NCBI GenBank assembly: GCA_036426205.1
Contig: WSYH01001241.1
Span: 68,843 to 132,842, forward strand
Reading direction: 5' to 3'
Source: Ascaphus truei
Lineage: Eukaryota; Chordata; Amphibia; Anura; Ascaphidae
Length of the DNA: 64,000 nucleotides
Below are positions 32,640-44,599 of this stretch, piece by piece. Both the position numbers and the translations under genes were made by a program. Numbering within the stretch: the first letter of the stretch is position 1; each line of letters opens with the position of its first letter. The notes beneath the pieces were generated by a model, which saw only the letters and a program-made list of their open reading frames with translations, had not been told where the DNA came from and did not search any database.

Positions 32640-33600
32640 CATGGCATGGTTTTACATAAGATTGTACATTTGAGTGAACATCACAATAATGGAGTGTATT
32701 TTACTCCGAGACCACTGCTGAGCCTCATAGGGGGTGGTCCCAAATGAGTCGTAGGCTACCCGGTTGGGAGGGTACCTCATTCTTTGGCTTCGGCGAAGTT
32801 CTTGCTCTACTCCCTCTGGGGAGTAATGTATAAAGCCCTCATGCTCAGCCTCTCCCATTGAGAGTATAAATGTCTCTGAAAAGCCTCTTTGTGGAAATAA
32901 GCATTGGCTTCTGGGGTCCAGAGGTTGGTTCATTGGAGCCACCCTAGGGGGCGTTGTTTGTTGGGGCCCTTTACCTGTGGCTCCTCCGGGAGGTGCCTTA
33001 GTATTTTGGGATCCCCTTTAAGAGGGTCCTTCCCAAGGATCCTCTATAGCCTCATTGATGGTTTTGGGTTGTTCCGGCTCACCGTCCAGTGGTGTGGCCA
33101 TTAAATCTGGTTCATCGTCTCCCACCTGCAGAATTGGGAGAAGGTGGTTACGGTGCCAGACACTTACCCGACCATCCGTGTCTTTTATACGCTAGACCGG
33201 GAGGCCTGGCATATGGGACTCGACCTCAAACACACTGTCACACCAACGGTCAGAGAGTTTATGCTTCCTGGGAATCCCTAGGTTGCGGAGAAGCACGGCA
33301 TCTCCAGGACAGATTTCCCGGTGTCTGACCCTGTGGTCATAGCGCCTCTTTTTGTTGGCATTGAGTTGGGTAGCGGACTTCTCATAAAAATTCTCTGATA
33401 AGCTTGTAGTAGGTTTTCCTGAAGCCTTTGCACGTATTTGAAATGGGTTGCATTATGTATTCCGTCTGTTGACACTTTAAGACGCACATCCACCGGCAGC
33501 CTGGCATCTCACCTAAACATAAGGAAACACGGGGAGAATCGGAGGACCGCGGTCACTCCAAGTTTCCGGGGTCTTTTTTGGACTGGGGGGCGGGCCTTGA
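32640..33600 (-). pseudogene. Gypsy integrase C-terminal region (minus strand)
   Basis: Across two or three frames the minus strand reads VLRFSPCFLMFR, ARLPVDVRLKVSTDG, NATHFKYVQRLQENLLQAYQ, then VRHREICPGDAVLLRNLG, KHKLSDRWCDSVFEVESHMP, LPVYRIKDTDGRVSVWHRN and HLLPILQV. This is the integrase C-terminal (GPY/F-like) domain of vertebrate gypsy elements, followed by an acidic/proline tail (32942-32652). The catalytic D,D,E core is absent. The tail YSPEGVEQELRRSQRMRYPP is of the kind that closes such polyproteins. Confidence 0.78.
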
Positions 33601-33970
33601 GGGAGGTGGGGGTATTGTCTGTGTTGGATACTGAGGTGCTCCTTGGCAACGATCTGAGGCATGTTACCTGTGTTTTTAAGATGCAGGAAGTCGTGGATGG
33701 TGGTGCAACTGCCTTTGAAAAAACGTGGGACCGAAGATTGCAGGGTACTGGGTACAAATATTTATTGGCACATAAAAACAGCACAGCAAGGACTCTGACG
33801 CATTTTAGCCGGAAGGGTCTTTGTCAAAGAGTATAGTAAACAAAACAAATCACTTAGTTTAAATACCCACAGTTCCTTCCCTCAGCAATGACGTATCGGC
33901 ATTCTCAGCCAATGAGAGTCAACACGCCCCTTCTCACGGACGCTAGATTACATTAGCTCAATAACCGCTG

Positions 33971-34545
33971 TGTAGGCGGACGTTCACAGAGGTACACAAT
34001 TGGAGTCTTTATAATGTGAAATTATAATAGGCTTTATTGTGCCTTTTCCTTTTCATAAGGAAATCATCCAAACACAGGGGGATGAAAGCTTCTATTCACT
34101 TGGGAGTATCTCTAGTGAAAATACCATGCAATTAATTCACAACTCCCTAAGTCAAGCATGTCTCGCAGCCCCAAAACATATAGCATGAAAATAAGCAGAT
34201 ATAAGCAGTCTCTTAATAATGAAAGTCTTATCTGTTAGCTGCTGTAGAGTAAGCTTCTCTGCTCTTCTGGAACCGCACCCGTGCGTGCACAGAAAATATC
34301 AGCATCCAGGTTTAGAAGTCTTATTTGGTGTCTTGCAATCAGCTATGCTGGGCAGAGCTCGACATGTGCTGTCTCCAAAGGTCAGCTCTCAGTCAGAGCT
34401 AAGGAGTCACTTCCTGTCTCAAAGGCAGGCTTTTTCTACCACCTCTAATCAGGCAGGTGGTGTTAGTTAATTTGCAACCAGCAGTTAACCACCACACTGC
34501 TGGATTAGAGGCACATTTGTGAACAGGGATAAGTCCCCTGTTACA
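33971..34545 (-). repeat. Solo LTR in PLE copy D
   Basis: 575 bp, minus strand TGTAACAGGGGACTT to CCTACA, flanked by cgctg (33966-33970 and 34546-34550). Copy E at about 53290-53305 lacks it and serves as the empty site. The minus strand has an AATAAA (near 34035-34042) close to its end, supporting the orientation. Confidence 0.78.
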
Positions 34546-35213
34546 CGCTGATTCATACAAACACGCATGTCACGCAGAGAAGTAAATAATCATGCCTCCT
34601 CTGTGACGTATCGGCTAGGAGACCATTAGCGAGACTCCATTATAATCACGCTGATGGTTAAAAACATATCTTAACCAATTATTTGCTGGAAAAAACGACA
34701 CTACATGGACACGTCAGGAACCTTGGGTATTTTACAAACAAGCACAGAATATAGGAACAATGTGCAAAATAAAGCCTTTTATATTTATTCATTTACAAAG
34801 ACCAGAGCCCAAGGAAAAAACAAGGAGCTCAAAATTCAAAGAAACACTGTAGCCTAGAAACTGTGGGATAATAAAACACACTTCAATATGAAGTGACCTG
34901 AATATTAAAAACAAACAAATGCTGAGTTAAGAATCCTCACAATATGTTAAAAAATGTTTATAAAGAAACAAACAGAAAAAAATAGAATATGACTGGCATA
35001 GAATTAATGTACCTAATAATGGCATCAATTTATCTTCTCATAAAGCATATCAAACATGTATAATTGTAAGCATAAAACTTCATAACAATAATGATCCATA
35101 TATATATATATATGTACAGTACATATGATGGAAAGATAAAACAGGAAGAAATACCTATATTGATGACCATCAGGGAATCTTGGTCACTAAATAATGCATA
35201 TCATTGGATAATA

Positions 35214-37760
35214 CTATTCATATAATGTTAGCCTAAGGAATTGACTTTTAGGTATACTTTTGATCAAGGATTTGGGATGACTGCTGTCCGATCTTAGAAA
35301 AGTGTTCAGTGAGTTGATTTTCCTATATACCTCCATCTGAATGGTACAGGAAAGATCGATATATAAGTGCATGTCTAAATAATTAATATTAGTTTCGTGA
35401 CTCTCAAATGTGAATTTTAAATTATAATTGTTATTATTCAATACATCGATGAATGAGTTAAATGAGTCATTGTACACATCCCAAATGAGGATGAGGTCAT
35501 CGATATATCTTTTGTAAAAACTTATGTGGTTACGAAGTGAATTAGTAGTGCCATAAATGTGCGTGCTCTCCCAAAAAAACATAAATAAATTTAAATATGA
35601 TGGGGCAAAAGATGTCCCCATTGCAGTACCCCGTAATTGAAGAAAAAAATGTGTGTCAAACATAAAATAATTGTGTGTTAATAAAAACATAATTGAATCT
35701 AACAAAAATATATTTTGTGCTCCAGAAAGGTTTGATTTATGTAAATAGTATCGGACAGCAGCCATCCCCTGATCATGGTCGATAATACTATAAAGCGACG
35801 AGACATCCATTGTCACCCACCGATATGATGGAGACCACTCAACTTCACTCAAAGACTTAATGAGATCAACTGCATCTCTGATATAGGAAGGTAGATGTTT
35901 AACCAGTGGTTGCAGAAATGAATCTACGTACCGAGACAAACCATCTCCCAAAGATCCAATGCTGGAGATGATGGGCTGCCCCGGAGGGTTCTCCAGCGAT
36001 TTATGGATCTTTGGGAGATGGTGAAATATCAGCACGATAGGACAAGGGGTGAGCAAGAAATCATATTCATCTTTATTGATGACTTGTAATGTCTTAGCCA
36101 ATTCCAAGAAATCCAAGTTCTTTCTTGAATTGGATTGTGGGATTGGATGAAAGTTTGCAGTATGAAACCGCATCATTCAATTGACGTAAAGCCTCAATTT
36201 CATAGGCCTTAGAAGATTGCACAATAATTGCTCCCCCCTTGTCTGCATTTTTGATTATTAAAGACTCATCTTTCTGCAAATCAATCAATTCCTTGCGTTC
36301 CAACACTGATAAATTTGAAATAGGGGCCCCATAAGTGAAACCCCGAGACAGAATAGTTAAGTCTCTTTCCACCAGTCTCTCGAAGATACACAGATGGGGG
36401 CCCTTAACAAAATTGGGACAAAAAAGAGATTTCTTTCTATAGACTGTATGGATATTATCAAGGAAGGATGATAAATGCCCCCCTGGTATATCATCATCTG
36501 GATCTTCTTGTTCTGAGAGTAAACTTTCTAAATCATGAACCACACTTATTTCTTTAAATGAGGACAATGAGTTTTGTTGGTTAGCTGTAGATGTCATAAC
36601 AACTTCGGGAGTGATATCAATATTAGAATCAATATTAGCTAAAAGATTCGTCTTAGCGAAGAATTTTTTTTTAAAGCTAATTTTCTCATAAACCTCTGAA
36701 GGTCAATTGTAGCGTCAAATAAATGGAAATTGGTATTTGGCGCAAAATTTAAGCCTCTATTTAATAAACTCAATTGACTAACAGTCAAATCCACTCCTGA
36801 AATGTTAATGACATTATTGATATCTCTTTCTAAAATGTCCTTCTTTTCCCTCTCCCTGCAAAGTCTTTTCCTTCTCTGTGATCTTCTCATTCTCCTGTGC
36901 GCTTGACGTTTTTTGACTGAGTAAAAAAAGAGATATATGGATTGTCCAGGGTGGAAAATGAACTTTGTGTTGGGTCATCTTTATTCTGAAAACTACTAGA
37001 GATTCCTGGTTCCTCTGACAAGGATACTCCATGACTTCTATGGTCAGAATCTGAAGCATCTGACTCAATGCTAGACATATCGCTCTGTCTCTTCAGAATA
37101 GATTTGTTTGGAATCTGGGAAGGAGATTTTGTCTGGTTTTATTTGTTATACCTCTTTGGTGTACGTTGAGTCCCTTTACCAGCTGTAATGACCGGTTTCT
37201 GCCACATATACACTTGATTCCGTTCATAGTCCATCTTGTCTCTTTGGAATTTGGACTGTTTCTTTACGATGATGGTTCTATCCACATTTTTAAGATTACT
37301 CAATAGTTTTTCATCGTTTGCTGAAAAAGTCTCCATGTATTCAAATTCATGGAGTCTTGCCCGCAGGGATCCAATATCTTTGGCAAGAGTGGATCTCTGT
37401 TGGATTTTGGAATTTTGCATCAACCGACTAGATCAATCATCCAACGTTTTTCACCAACTATCTTCAAATTCCTTATTTAAAAAGCCAAAGGTGGGTGGGT
37501 TTTTTTTCTCGAAGGCCTCTAGGTATCCAATTTACTCTTATATAGTTTTCCAAAGAGGTAATGTACCACCACAGCCTTTGATCATAAACAAGGAGTTTTT
37601 CCAGCTGAAAGAAATATGTGGCTAAGTCTGTTGAATCACTGCAGGGAATGTCTCCAGACCCATCAAAAACATATTCCGCCTGTTTGATTCTATTGGAGAT
37701 ATCCTCATTATTATAGGTATAAGAACTAGATACCACTGGTACATCTGTGATTTCTTCCAT
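35214..37760 (-). pseudogene. PLE copy D ORF: N-terminal domain and RT, endonuclease deleted
   Basis: Six overlapping open segments follow one another on the minus strand: 37760-37473 (MEEITDVPVVSSS), 37423-37139 (MDYERNQVYMWQK), 37078-36887, 36890-36639 (INISGVDLTVSQLSLLNRGL), 36597-36094 (YRKKSLFCPNF, LIIKNADKGGAIIVQSS) and 36176-35214. The last, 320 codons, is the RT core: IFHHLPKIHKSLENPPGQP, VTMDVSSLYSIIDHDQG (motif A), GTAMGTSFAPSYLNLFM (motif B) and FYKRYIDDLILIWD (motif C, DD intact). It ends LRLTLYE after FLRL, where 3' UTR has been joined on. About four frameshifts. An autonomous parent must have supplied a GIY-YIG domain. Confidence 0.85.
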
Positions 37761-38011
37761 GGACAGATCAAAGTCCCAATATTGGATGCCAGAAAAATAT
37801 AAGAACTATAAGTGTAAAAGAAAATTTTAATCGTCTCCTTGGAGAAAAATTAAAAAATATATAAAAATATATTGTAGAGGATTTTGTGCCAATACACAAA
37901 AAGGAATATAGTAGTAATGGCTTTTTAAATAAGGAATTTGAAGATAGTATAACAAAAAAGACCAGACAAAATCTTCTTCCCAGATTCCAAAGAAATCTAT
38001 TCTGAAGAGAC

Positions 38012-39229
38012 TGTAAGGAATCCACTACTGGCTTTGACTTTTGCCTTGCAGACCTGTGCAGTTGCAGGCTTCCTCTGGCAATCTATGGCACAGGTGCTGC
38101 CTCTCATTGCAGCTTCTGCCCTGTGCTACTTCATTGGAGGAATTCTCACACACCCTCCTCCTGTGATTGGATCTCCGCCCTTTATATTCTAGGCGTTGGC
38201 TCTGAACCAGCGCCGAGCATAACTATTCATATCTCTATGTTACTGACTCTGCCACAAACCACCCCAGGCCTCTCTCCTAGCGTTCTTACCTTCCAAGTTC
38301 CTGAGTATCCAGAGGCCTGGTCCTGGACGTCTGTGCTGAAGCATTGTTGCCAGCACTGGCCTGCTGCTATCTCCTTGCAGTGGTCTACCCCGGACGTCTG
38401 TGCTGAAGCGTTGATGCCAGCACTGGTAACTGCTGCATTCCCTCCTAGCAGTGGCTACCCTTCCTGTCCTGTGGCCTGCCGCTATTCTCCTGTAGTGAAA
38501 GCCGGGTAGAAGAACATTGTTCAGATATAGTGCTCTAGTGACATGATTTGTAATAAATAATAATTTCTTGACATACTGTTGCTGTCCTGTGGATCCAGTT
38601 CTTTGCTGTGCGCTGCACCTCTACATCTGTGGCTACCTGATTCTCCTGTAGTGGCCTATCCTGGACGCCTGTGCTGAAGCGTTGATGCCAGCACTGGTAC
38701 TGCTGCATTCCCTCCTAGCAGTGGATACCTTTCCTGTCCTGTGGCCTGCTGCTATCCTCCTGCAGTGGCCTGTCCTGGACCTCCGTGCTGAAGCGTTGAT
38801 GCCAGCACTGGTACTGCTGCATTCCCTCATAGCAGTAGATACCTTTCCTTTCCTGCGGCCTGCTGCTATCCCCTTGCAGTGGCCTGCCTTGGACTTCTGT
38901 GCTGAAGCGTTGGTTCTTCCCGACGCTGTCCTGCGGTGAACTTCGGCCAGCCTGCTGTCTCCTCCTGCTGAGATCGGCGTCATGGGCCGAGGCCGCACCT
39001 CGCGCAGAAGCCGCTCACGCTCCTAAGCTGAAGCGGGGAAATCCTGACTACCTGTTGCCGAACTCCTGCTTCCATAACGACGATGCTGCCTTCTCCAATC
39101 CTGACCCTGCGATGTACGACTACGAACTGCGCACTCCGGATCAGTCTGCGTGGACTCAGGTCGGTGATTATATAACCCCACCTCAGCCCCGCGGTCCGGT
39201 CCCGGTTTGTGGCGAGCATCGGCGTAACA
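38012..39229 (+). repeat. Solo LTR of a gypsy chromovirus in PLE copy E
   Basis: 1,218 bp, TGTAAGGAATCC to GCATCGGCGTAACA, the same end pattern as the gypsy LTR at 12681-14102. It is flanked by a perfect 5-bp duplication, gagac (38007-38011 and 39230-39234). Copy D shows the uninterrupted site (RC of about 37075-37110). A TATA-like box lies near 38179 and AATAAA at 38552. Internal recombination between two LTRs is the usual origin. Confidence 0.9.
38330..38930. repeat. Imperfect tandem repeats of about 120 bp within the solo LTR
   Basis: The phrase ctgaagcgttgatgccagca followed by ctggt, ctgctgcattccctc and cagtgg recurs about four times with drift (38337, 38402, 38672, 38787 and onward). 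The unit length varies because of indels. Confidence 0.8.
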
Positions 39230-39234
39230 GAGAC

Positions 39235-39449
39235 AGAGCGATATGTCTAGCATTGAGTCAGATGCTTCAGATTCTGACCATATAAGTCATGGAGTATCCT
39301 TCTCAAAGGAACCAGGAACCTCCAGAAGTTTTCAGAATAAAGATGACCCAACACAAAGTTCATTTTCCACCCTGGACAATCCATATATCTCTTTTTTTAC
39401 TCAGTCAAAAAACGTCAAGCGCACAGGAGAACGACAAGATCACAGAGAA
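39235..39449 (+). pseudogene. PLE copy E, N-terminal coding segment
   Basis: Reads MSSIESDASDSDHISHGVSF, then STLDNPYISFFTQSKNVKRT, matching copy D's minus-strand segments at 37078-36887. It breaks off at cacagagaa, where the second LINE copy starts. Confidence 0.75.
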
Positions 39450-41780
39450 CCCACACGGACAAACCTGAAATCGCACAACCATTCCTTGCTTGACTGGATA
39501 CTCTCCTCAAATCCCAGCAGAATCCAATCCTCTGGCATCCTTCCTGACATTTTCAGTGACCATGCAATAGTGTACTGTGTAAGGAAAATTAAACCGCCCC
39601 AATCAAGCCCTAAAGTTCTCCTCACTAGAACATTCAGAAACTTTAACCCACAACAGTTTCTGGCTGACCTTACCAACTGCCCTTGGCACAGAATCGATTT
39701 AATTCCTGACCCTGATTTCCGAGTTCTTAAAACTCTGTGATACCCATGCTCCACTACGCAGAATAAGTGTACGGGGTGCCCACCTTCCATGGGTTTCACC
39801 TGACCTTATAGCACTCTACCAGTTCAGGGATGCCTTGTGGAAAAGCCACAAAGTAACTGGCACTACCAAGGATCTCAATCACTACAGATGCATGCGGTAC
39901 ATGTGCACAAGGCAAACAAGGCATGCAAAAGCACAATATTACACTGAAAATCTCCACCGGAACACATCAAACCCAGCTAACTTCTGGAAGGTTATCAACA
40001 ACATATTCCAGCCTTCTAACCATCAACAGCCAAGTAACATCACCAAGGGCAATATTACTCTGACAAACCCCACCGACATTGCAAAGGCATTCAATGATTA
40101 CTTTGTGGGGTGTGCTACTAACTTATTAGCGAAACACAACCCAAACCACAAACCTGAATCTCATCCTGGGAGTACCCCTATAGCCCCACCCCTTCCAACA
40201 CTGCCCACAAATTTCAATTTGGCCCAGTATCCGAAGAGGAGATTACACAAGCGCTTCTCAAATTAAAACTAAGCAGCCAATGTGGACCTGACTTACTACA
40301 ATCTAGGTTCCTAAGACTTGGTGCCCCAGCAATTGCCAAACCAATTGCTTCCATAGTCAACTCTATCCTGTCTGCAGGCCAGATCCCTAAGACCTGGAAA
40401 GCTGCCAGAGTTGTCCCAATCTTCAAAAGTGGGGACAAAAACACTGTCTCAAACTACAGGCCAATCTCCCTTCTCCCAATCTTATCCAAAGTCATGAAAA
40501 AATGTGTCCACTCCCAATTAAGCGATTACTATAACAAGACAAATTTCCCTAGCCAATTCCAATCTGGCTTTCGCCCCAAACACTCTACCGTAACTACCCT
40601 GCTAAAAGTTTGCAATGAAATCCAGTGGGGAATGGAACGGGGTCAACTCAATGGTGCAGTATTCCTAGATTTTGCAAAGGCTTTTGATACTGTTGATCAT
40701 GCTATACTGCTTAACAAACTACATAGCTCTGGAATAGGGAAGCATGCTTTAAACTGGTTTCAGTCCTATCTATCAGGTAGATCCGAACATGTGTCCATCT
40801 CTGGCTCTAACTCTAACCCCCTGGATATCACCTGTGGCATCCCGCAAGGCTCTGTTCTGGGGCCCCTACTCTTCTCAGTGTTCATCAATGATCTCCCCAC
40901 AGCTTGTCAGGAAGCCTCAATACACATGTATGCAGATGACACAATCCTATATGCACACAGCCATAGCCTCTCTGACCTTTAACACATACTTCAGTCTGAC
41001 TTTTTGAGACTCGAAAACTGGATTTCCCAAAACAAACTGTTTTAAAACACTGACAAGACTGTAACAATGGTATTTGGGACCAAGACTACATTTTTAAAGC
41101 TTCCAGCGACTGAGCTCCACATTAGAACCAACACTAATATCACCCTAGCCCCTGTCACTAGTTTTAAATACCTGGGCATATGGCTTGACTCCCACTTAAC
41201 ATTTGGGATGCACATTGATACCCTGACAACCAAGACCAATGCCAAACTAGGGGTACTTTACAGGAACAAATCCTCCCTAAGTCTCCTGGTCAGAAAGCGT
41301 ATCGCACAGCAGATGCTAATGCCAATTATTGACTATGGAGACATAGTATATGGCTCGGCAACTCAATCCCACCTTAGCAAACTTGACACACTCTACAATT
41401 CAATTTGTCGTTTTCTTCTCCAATGCAACTATAACACACATCACCGCGAAATGCTCAAAGAACTAGATTGGTCATCACTCGAGTCTAGGCGCAAAGTTCA
41501 CCTTTCCTGTCTTGCCTTCAAATACTTTCTGGGCAAGCTACCCACCTATCTGAACAAGCTCCTCACCCCTACCACATGCAGCACTTATCATCTGAGATCT
41601 GACTCCAAAAGACTGTTCATGGTCCCAAGGCTCAACAAAGTATCCGGCCACTCCTCCTTCTCTTACCGTGCACTTCAAAACTGGAACAACCTACCGGAGA
41701 CTCTCACATCCACCACCAGTTTAAGTTCTTTCAAAACTAAGGCTGTCTCACATTTTAATCTGGTCTGTAACTGTTACATA
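39450..41780 (+). pseudogene. LINE copy 2: endonuclease C-terminus and RT, broken
   Basis: Segments in three frames cover SLLDWILSSNPSR, IFSDHAIVYCVRK (endonuclease end), then the RT with LDFAKAFDTVDHAIL, GIPQGSVLGPLLFSVF and MYADDTILYAHSHS. A stop replaces a glutamine codon after SLSDL (40980-40982). The C-terminal part (41067-41780) stays open to FKTKAVSHFNLVCNC. The 2A region and start are missing through 5' truncation. The catalytic YADD is intact, but the frame is broken at least three times. Confidence 0.87.
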
Positions 41781-42145
41781 CTGCTGCGGCCAGCTTCATT
41801 CTTACATTTACCCGTCTTGTCCCGTCTTTTTTCGGGCTTGCGCCGAACTTGGCCGCGCGCCAGCCGCATCTTCCCCGCATCTTTCCCTTCGTTCCCCTCG
41901 TGACATCCGCCTCTGCTTCTCCGGGTCCCTCTCTGCTTTCCGGGTCCCTCTCTGCTTCTCCATATCCCCCCTTACCCCGCCACCACCTTCGGGGAACCCT
42001 GGCACGCGCGCCACGCATGCACGCACCCTCGCACGTGTGACCGCGCATCAGTGACGCGCGGCACACGTCGGCAAAAAAACAAAACAGCCGCTTCTGCCTG
42101 CACATTGCGGTGGCGGCCGCAGAAGACTCAGATTGGCCACCACTG
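41781..42145. mobile_element. MITE in the 3' end of LINE copy 2
   Basis: GC-rich 365-bp insert absent from LINE copy 1 (26475-26490). The ends are ctgctgcggccagcttcatt and (RC) cagtggtggccaatctgag, an imperfect inverted pair. TA lies on both sides (41779-41780 and 42146-42147). The ends resemble the MITE at 20251-20477. Confidence 0.65.
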
Positions 42146-42345
42146 TAAGCCTATAATATACATCTTCTCTAACTGTGCATGCAATGTATTGTATATAATG
42201 TATACCCTGTTCATTTATGTAACTGTATTTGTAACCATGTATTATTTGTCATATTAACTATGCCCAGGACATACTTGAAAACGAGAGGTAACTCTCAATG
42301 TATTACTTCCGGGTAAAACATTTTTATAAATAAATAAATAAATAA

Positions 42346-44397
42346 AAGGAAAAGACTTTGGAGGGAGAGGGAAAAGAAGGACATTTTAGAAAGAGATATC
42401 AATGAATGTCATTAACATTTCAGGAGTGGATTTGACTGTTGGTCAATTGAGTTTATTAAATAGAGGCTTAAATTTTGCGCCAATACCAAATTTCCATTTA
42501 TTTGACCTACAATTGACCTTCAAGAGGTTTAGAAAATTAGCTTTAAAAAAAAAATTCTTCGCTAAGACAATCTTTTAGCTAATACTGATTCTAATATTGA
42601 TATCACCCCGAAGTTGTTATGACATCTACAGCTAACCAACAAAACTCATGTGTCCTCATTTAAAGAAATAAGTGTGGTTTTCATGATTTAGAAGTTTACT
42701 CTCAAACAAGAAGATCCATGATATGATTACCAGGGGGCATTTATCATCCTTCCTTGATAATATCCATACAGTCTATAGAAAGAAATCTCTTTTTTGTCCC
42801 AATTTTGTTAAGGGCCCCCATCTGTGTACCTTCGAAGACTGGTGGAAAGAGACTTAACTATTCTGTCTCGGGGTTTCACTTATGGGCCCCTATTTCAAAT
42901 TTTCAGTGTTGGAAGAACGCAGGAATTGATTGATTTGCGAAGATGAGTCTTTATAATCAAAAATGCAGCCAAGGGGGGAGCAATTATTGTGCAATCTTCT
43001 AAGCCTATGAAATTGAGGCTTTAACGTCAATTGAATGATGCGGTTTTCATACTGCAACTTTCATCCAATCCCACAATCCAATTCAAAGAACTGGGATTTC
43101 TTGGAATTGGCTAAGACATTACAAGTCATCAATAAAAGATAATGATTTCTTTGCTCACCCACCTTGTCCTATCGTTCTGTATTTCACCATCTCCCAAAGA
43201 TCCATAAATCGCTGGAGAACCCTCCGGGGCAAGCCCATCATCTCCAGCATTGGATCTTTGGGAGATGGTTTGTCCGTACGTAGATTCATTTCTGCAAACC
43301 ACTGGTTAAACATCTACCTTCCTATCGAGATACAGTTGATCCATTAAGTCTTTGAGTGAAGTTGAGTGGTCTCCATCATATCGGTGGGTTGACAAGATAT
43401 GTCCTCGCTTTATAGTATTATCGACCATGATCAGGGGATGGCTGCTGCCGATACTATTTACATAATCAAAACCTTTCTGTAGCACAAATATATTTGTTGT
43501 TAGATTCAATTATGTTTTTATTAACACACAATTATTTTATGTTTGACACACATTTTTTTCTTCAATTACGGAGTACTGCAATGGGGACATCTTTTGCCCC
43601 ATCATATTTAAATTTATTTATGGTTTTTTGGGAGAGCACGCACATTTATGGCACTACTAATACACTTCGTAACCACATAAGTTTTTACAAAAGATATATC
43701 GATAACCTCATCCTCATTTGGGATGGGGAGAGTGATTAATTTGACTCATTCTTCGATGTATTGAATAATAACAATTATAATTTAAAATTCACATTTGAGA
43801 GTCACGAAACTAATATTAATTATTTAGACATGCACTTATATATCGATCTTTCCTGTACCATTCAGATGGAGGTATATAGGAAAATCAACTCACGGAACAC
43901 TTTTCTAAGATCGGACAGCAGTCATCCCAAATCCTTGATAAAAGGTATACCTAAAGGTCAATTACTTAGGCTAAGGAGACTTTGTTCTACAGATGAGACA
44001 TACATACGTCATTCCAAAAATCTAATGCAGAGATTTAAAGATAGGGGGGTATGATGATGTTACCATAAAAAATGCTTATGAACATTCATTGAGTTTAGAT
44101 CGTGATAACCTTATTTCATCTTGTGGTGCTAAACCCAAAAAGCAGAGAAAGAATACTGGTGGAGCTGATTGCAAAGAAGAGGGTGTAACACCTTACTTTG
44201 TAACTCGATTTAGTAATCAAGCCCAACAAATGAAAGACATTATTGGCAAACATTGGGGTGTGTTGAGCTTAGACCCAAATCTTCTTCCCTTTGTGGATAA
44301 AGGTCCAAAGATAGTTTTCAAGAAAGCCAAGACTCTAGCCAATCATCTATCCCCTAGTCTTTTCTCATCAATAGTAAATACAGCAGCATCAACATTA
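42346..44397 (+). pseudogene. PLE copy E: N-terminal, linker and RT region
   Basis: The N-terminal part (42346-43490) is broken into short frames but matches copy D block by block. RT segments are better: 43494-43739 (FLLTHNYFMFDTHF, GTAMGTSFAPSYLNLFM, FYKRYIDNLILIWDG), 43761-44054 (INYLDMHLYIDLS, RKINSRNTFLRSDSSHPKSL) and 44089-44397 (KKAKTLANHLSPSLFSS..., running into foreign DNA). Motif C reads YIDN, one catalytic aspartate having changed to asparagine. Two stops separate the segments. Confidence 0.82.
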
Positions 44398-44403
44398 AAA
44401 ACA

Positions 44404-44590
44404 ACACGGAGAGGAAGGGGGGATGAGGGGGATGAGAGGAGGGGGGGCAGAGAGCTGGAGTGGGGAGAGGGGGGAGGAGAGGGGAGGGGGGAGCAGAGGG
44501 GAGGGGGAGAGGAGAAGGGAGGGAAGGGAGGAGGGAGGCGGAAGACGAAGAAAGGGAAAGGCAGGGGGGAAAAGAAAGAAGAGGTCAAAA
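44404..44590 (+). repeat. G-rich homopurine tract
   Basis: About 190 bases almost free of pyrimidines, with repeated G3-G7 runs such as aggggggcag and gaggggggaggag. It could form G-quadruplexes or triplex DNA. It lies at the apparent 5' end of the Tx1/L1-like element. The proline/serine-rich frame on the other strand is a composition artefact. Confidence 0.85.
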
Positions 44591-44599
44591 CAAGAAAGC

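Larger units (their letters stand above)
31259..33600 (-). mobile_element. Ty3/gypsy element, 3' end (minus strand)
   Basis: Integrase C-terminus (33600-32640) followed at once by a purine-rich tract and an LTR (32529-31259). Conventional order with integrase last. The 5' part is missing; unassigned DNA and then PLE copy D begin to the right. Confidence 0.8.
33681..37785 (-). mobile_element. Penelope-like element, copy D (minus strand)
   Basis: From right to left: N-terminal coding (37760), RT (36176-35214), shortened 3' UTR (35213-34551) and terminal region (to 33681). It is the inverted partner of copy E (37786-53640); for instance 36880-37080 is the reverse complement of 39240-39440. The RT joins directly to 3' UTR at cttaggcta/acattatatg, so the endonuclease is deleted. 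Its terminal region carries a solo LTR. Confidence 0.82.
39450..42345 (+). mobile_element. Second copy of the 2A-type LINE, 5'-truncated
   Basis: Nearly identical in sequence to 24132-26686, starting in the endonuclease and ending in an (AAAT)n tail. The PLE frame around it resumes at aaggaaaagacttt, so it inserted into copy E. No target duplication longer than two bases is visible. It is damaged by a 23-bp deletion near 39714 and small indels, and carries a MITE in its 3' UTR. Confidence 0.88.

Noticed and set aside
33800..33840. Functional hammerhead in PLE copy D
   Set aside because: The fold layout is there, but CUGANGA and GAAA are both altered (GACAAAG and TAAAATG), so activity is not claimed.
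41755..42105. Arginine/glycine-rich minus-strand frame (116 codons)
   Set aside because: Falls in the GC-rich MITE; no start context, motif or conservation.
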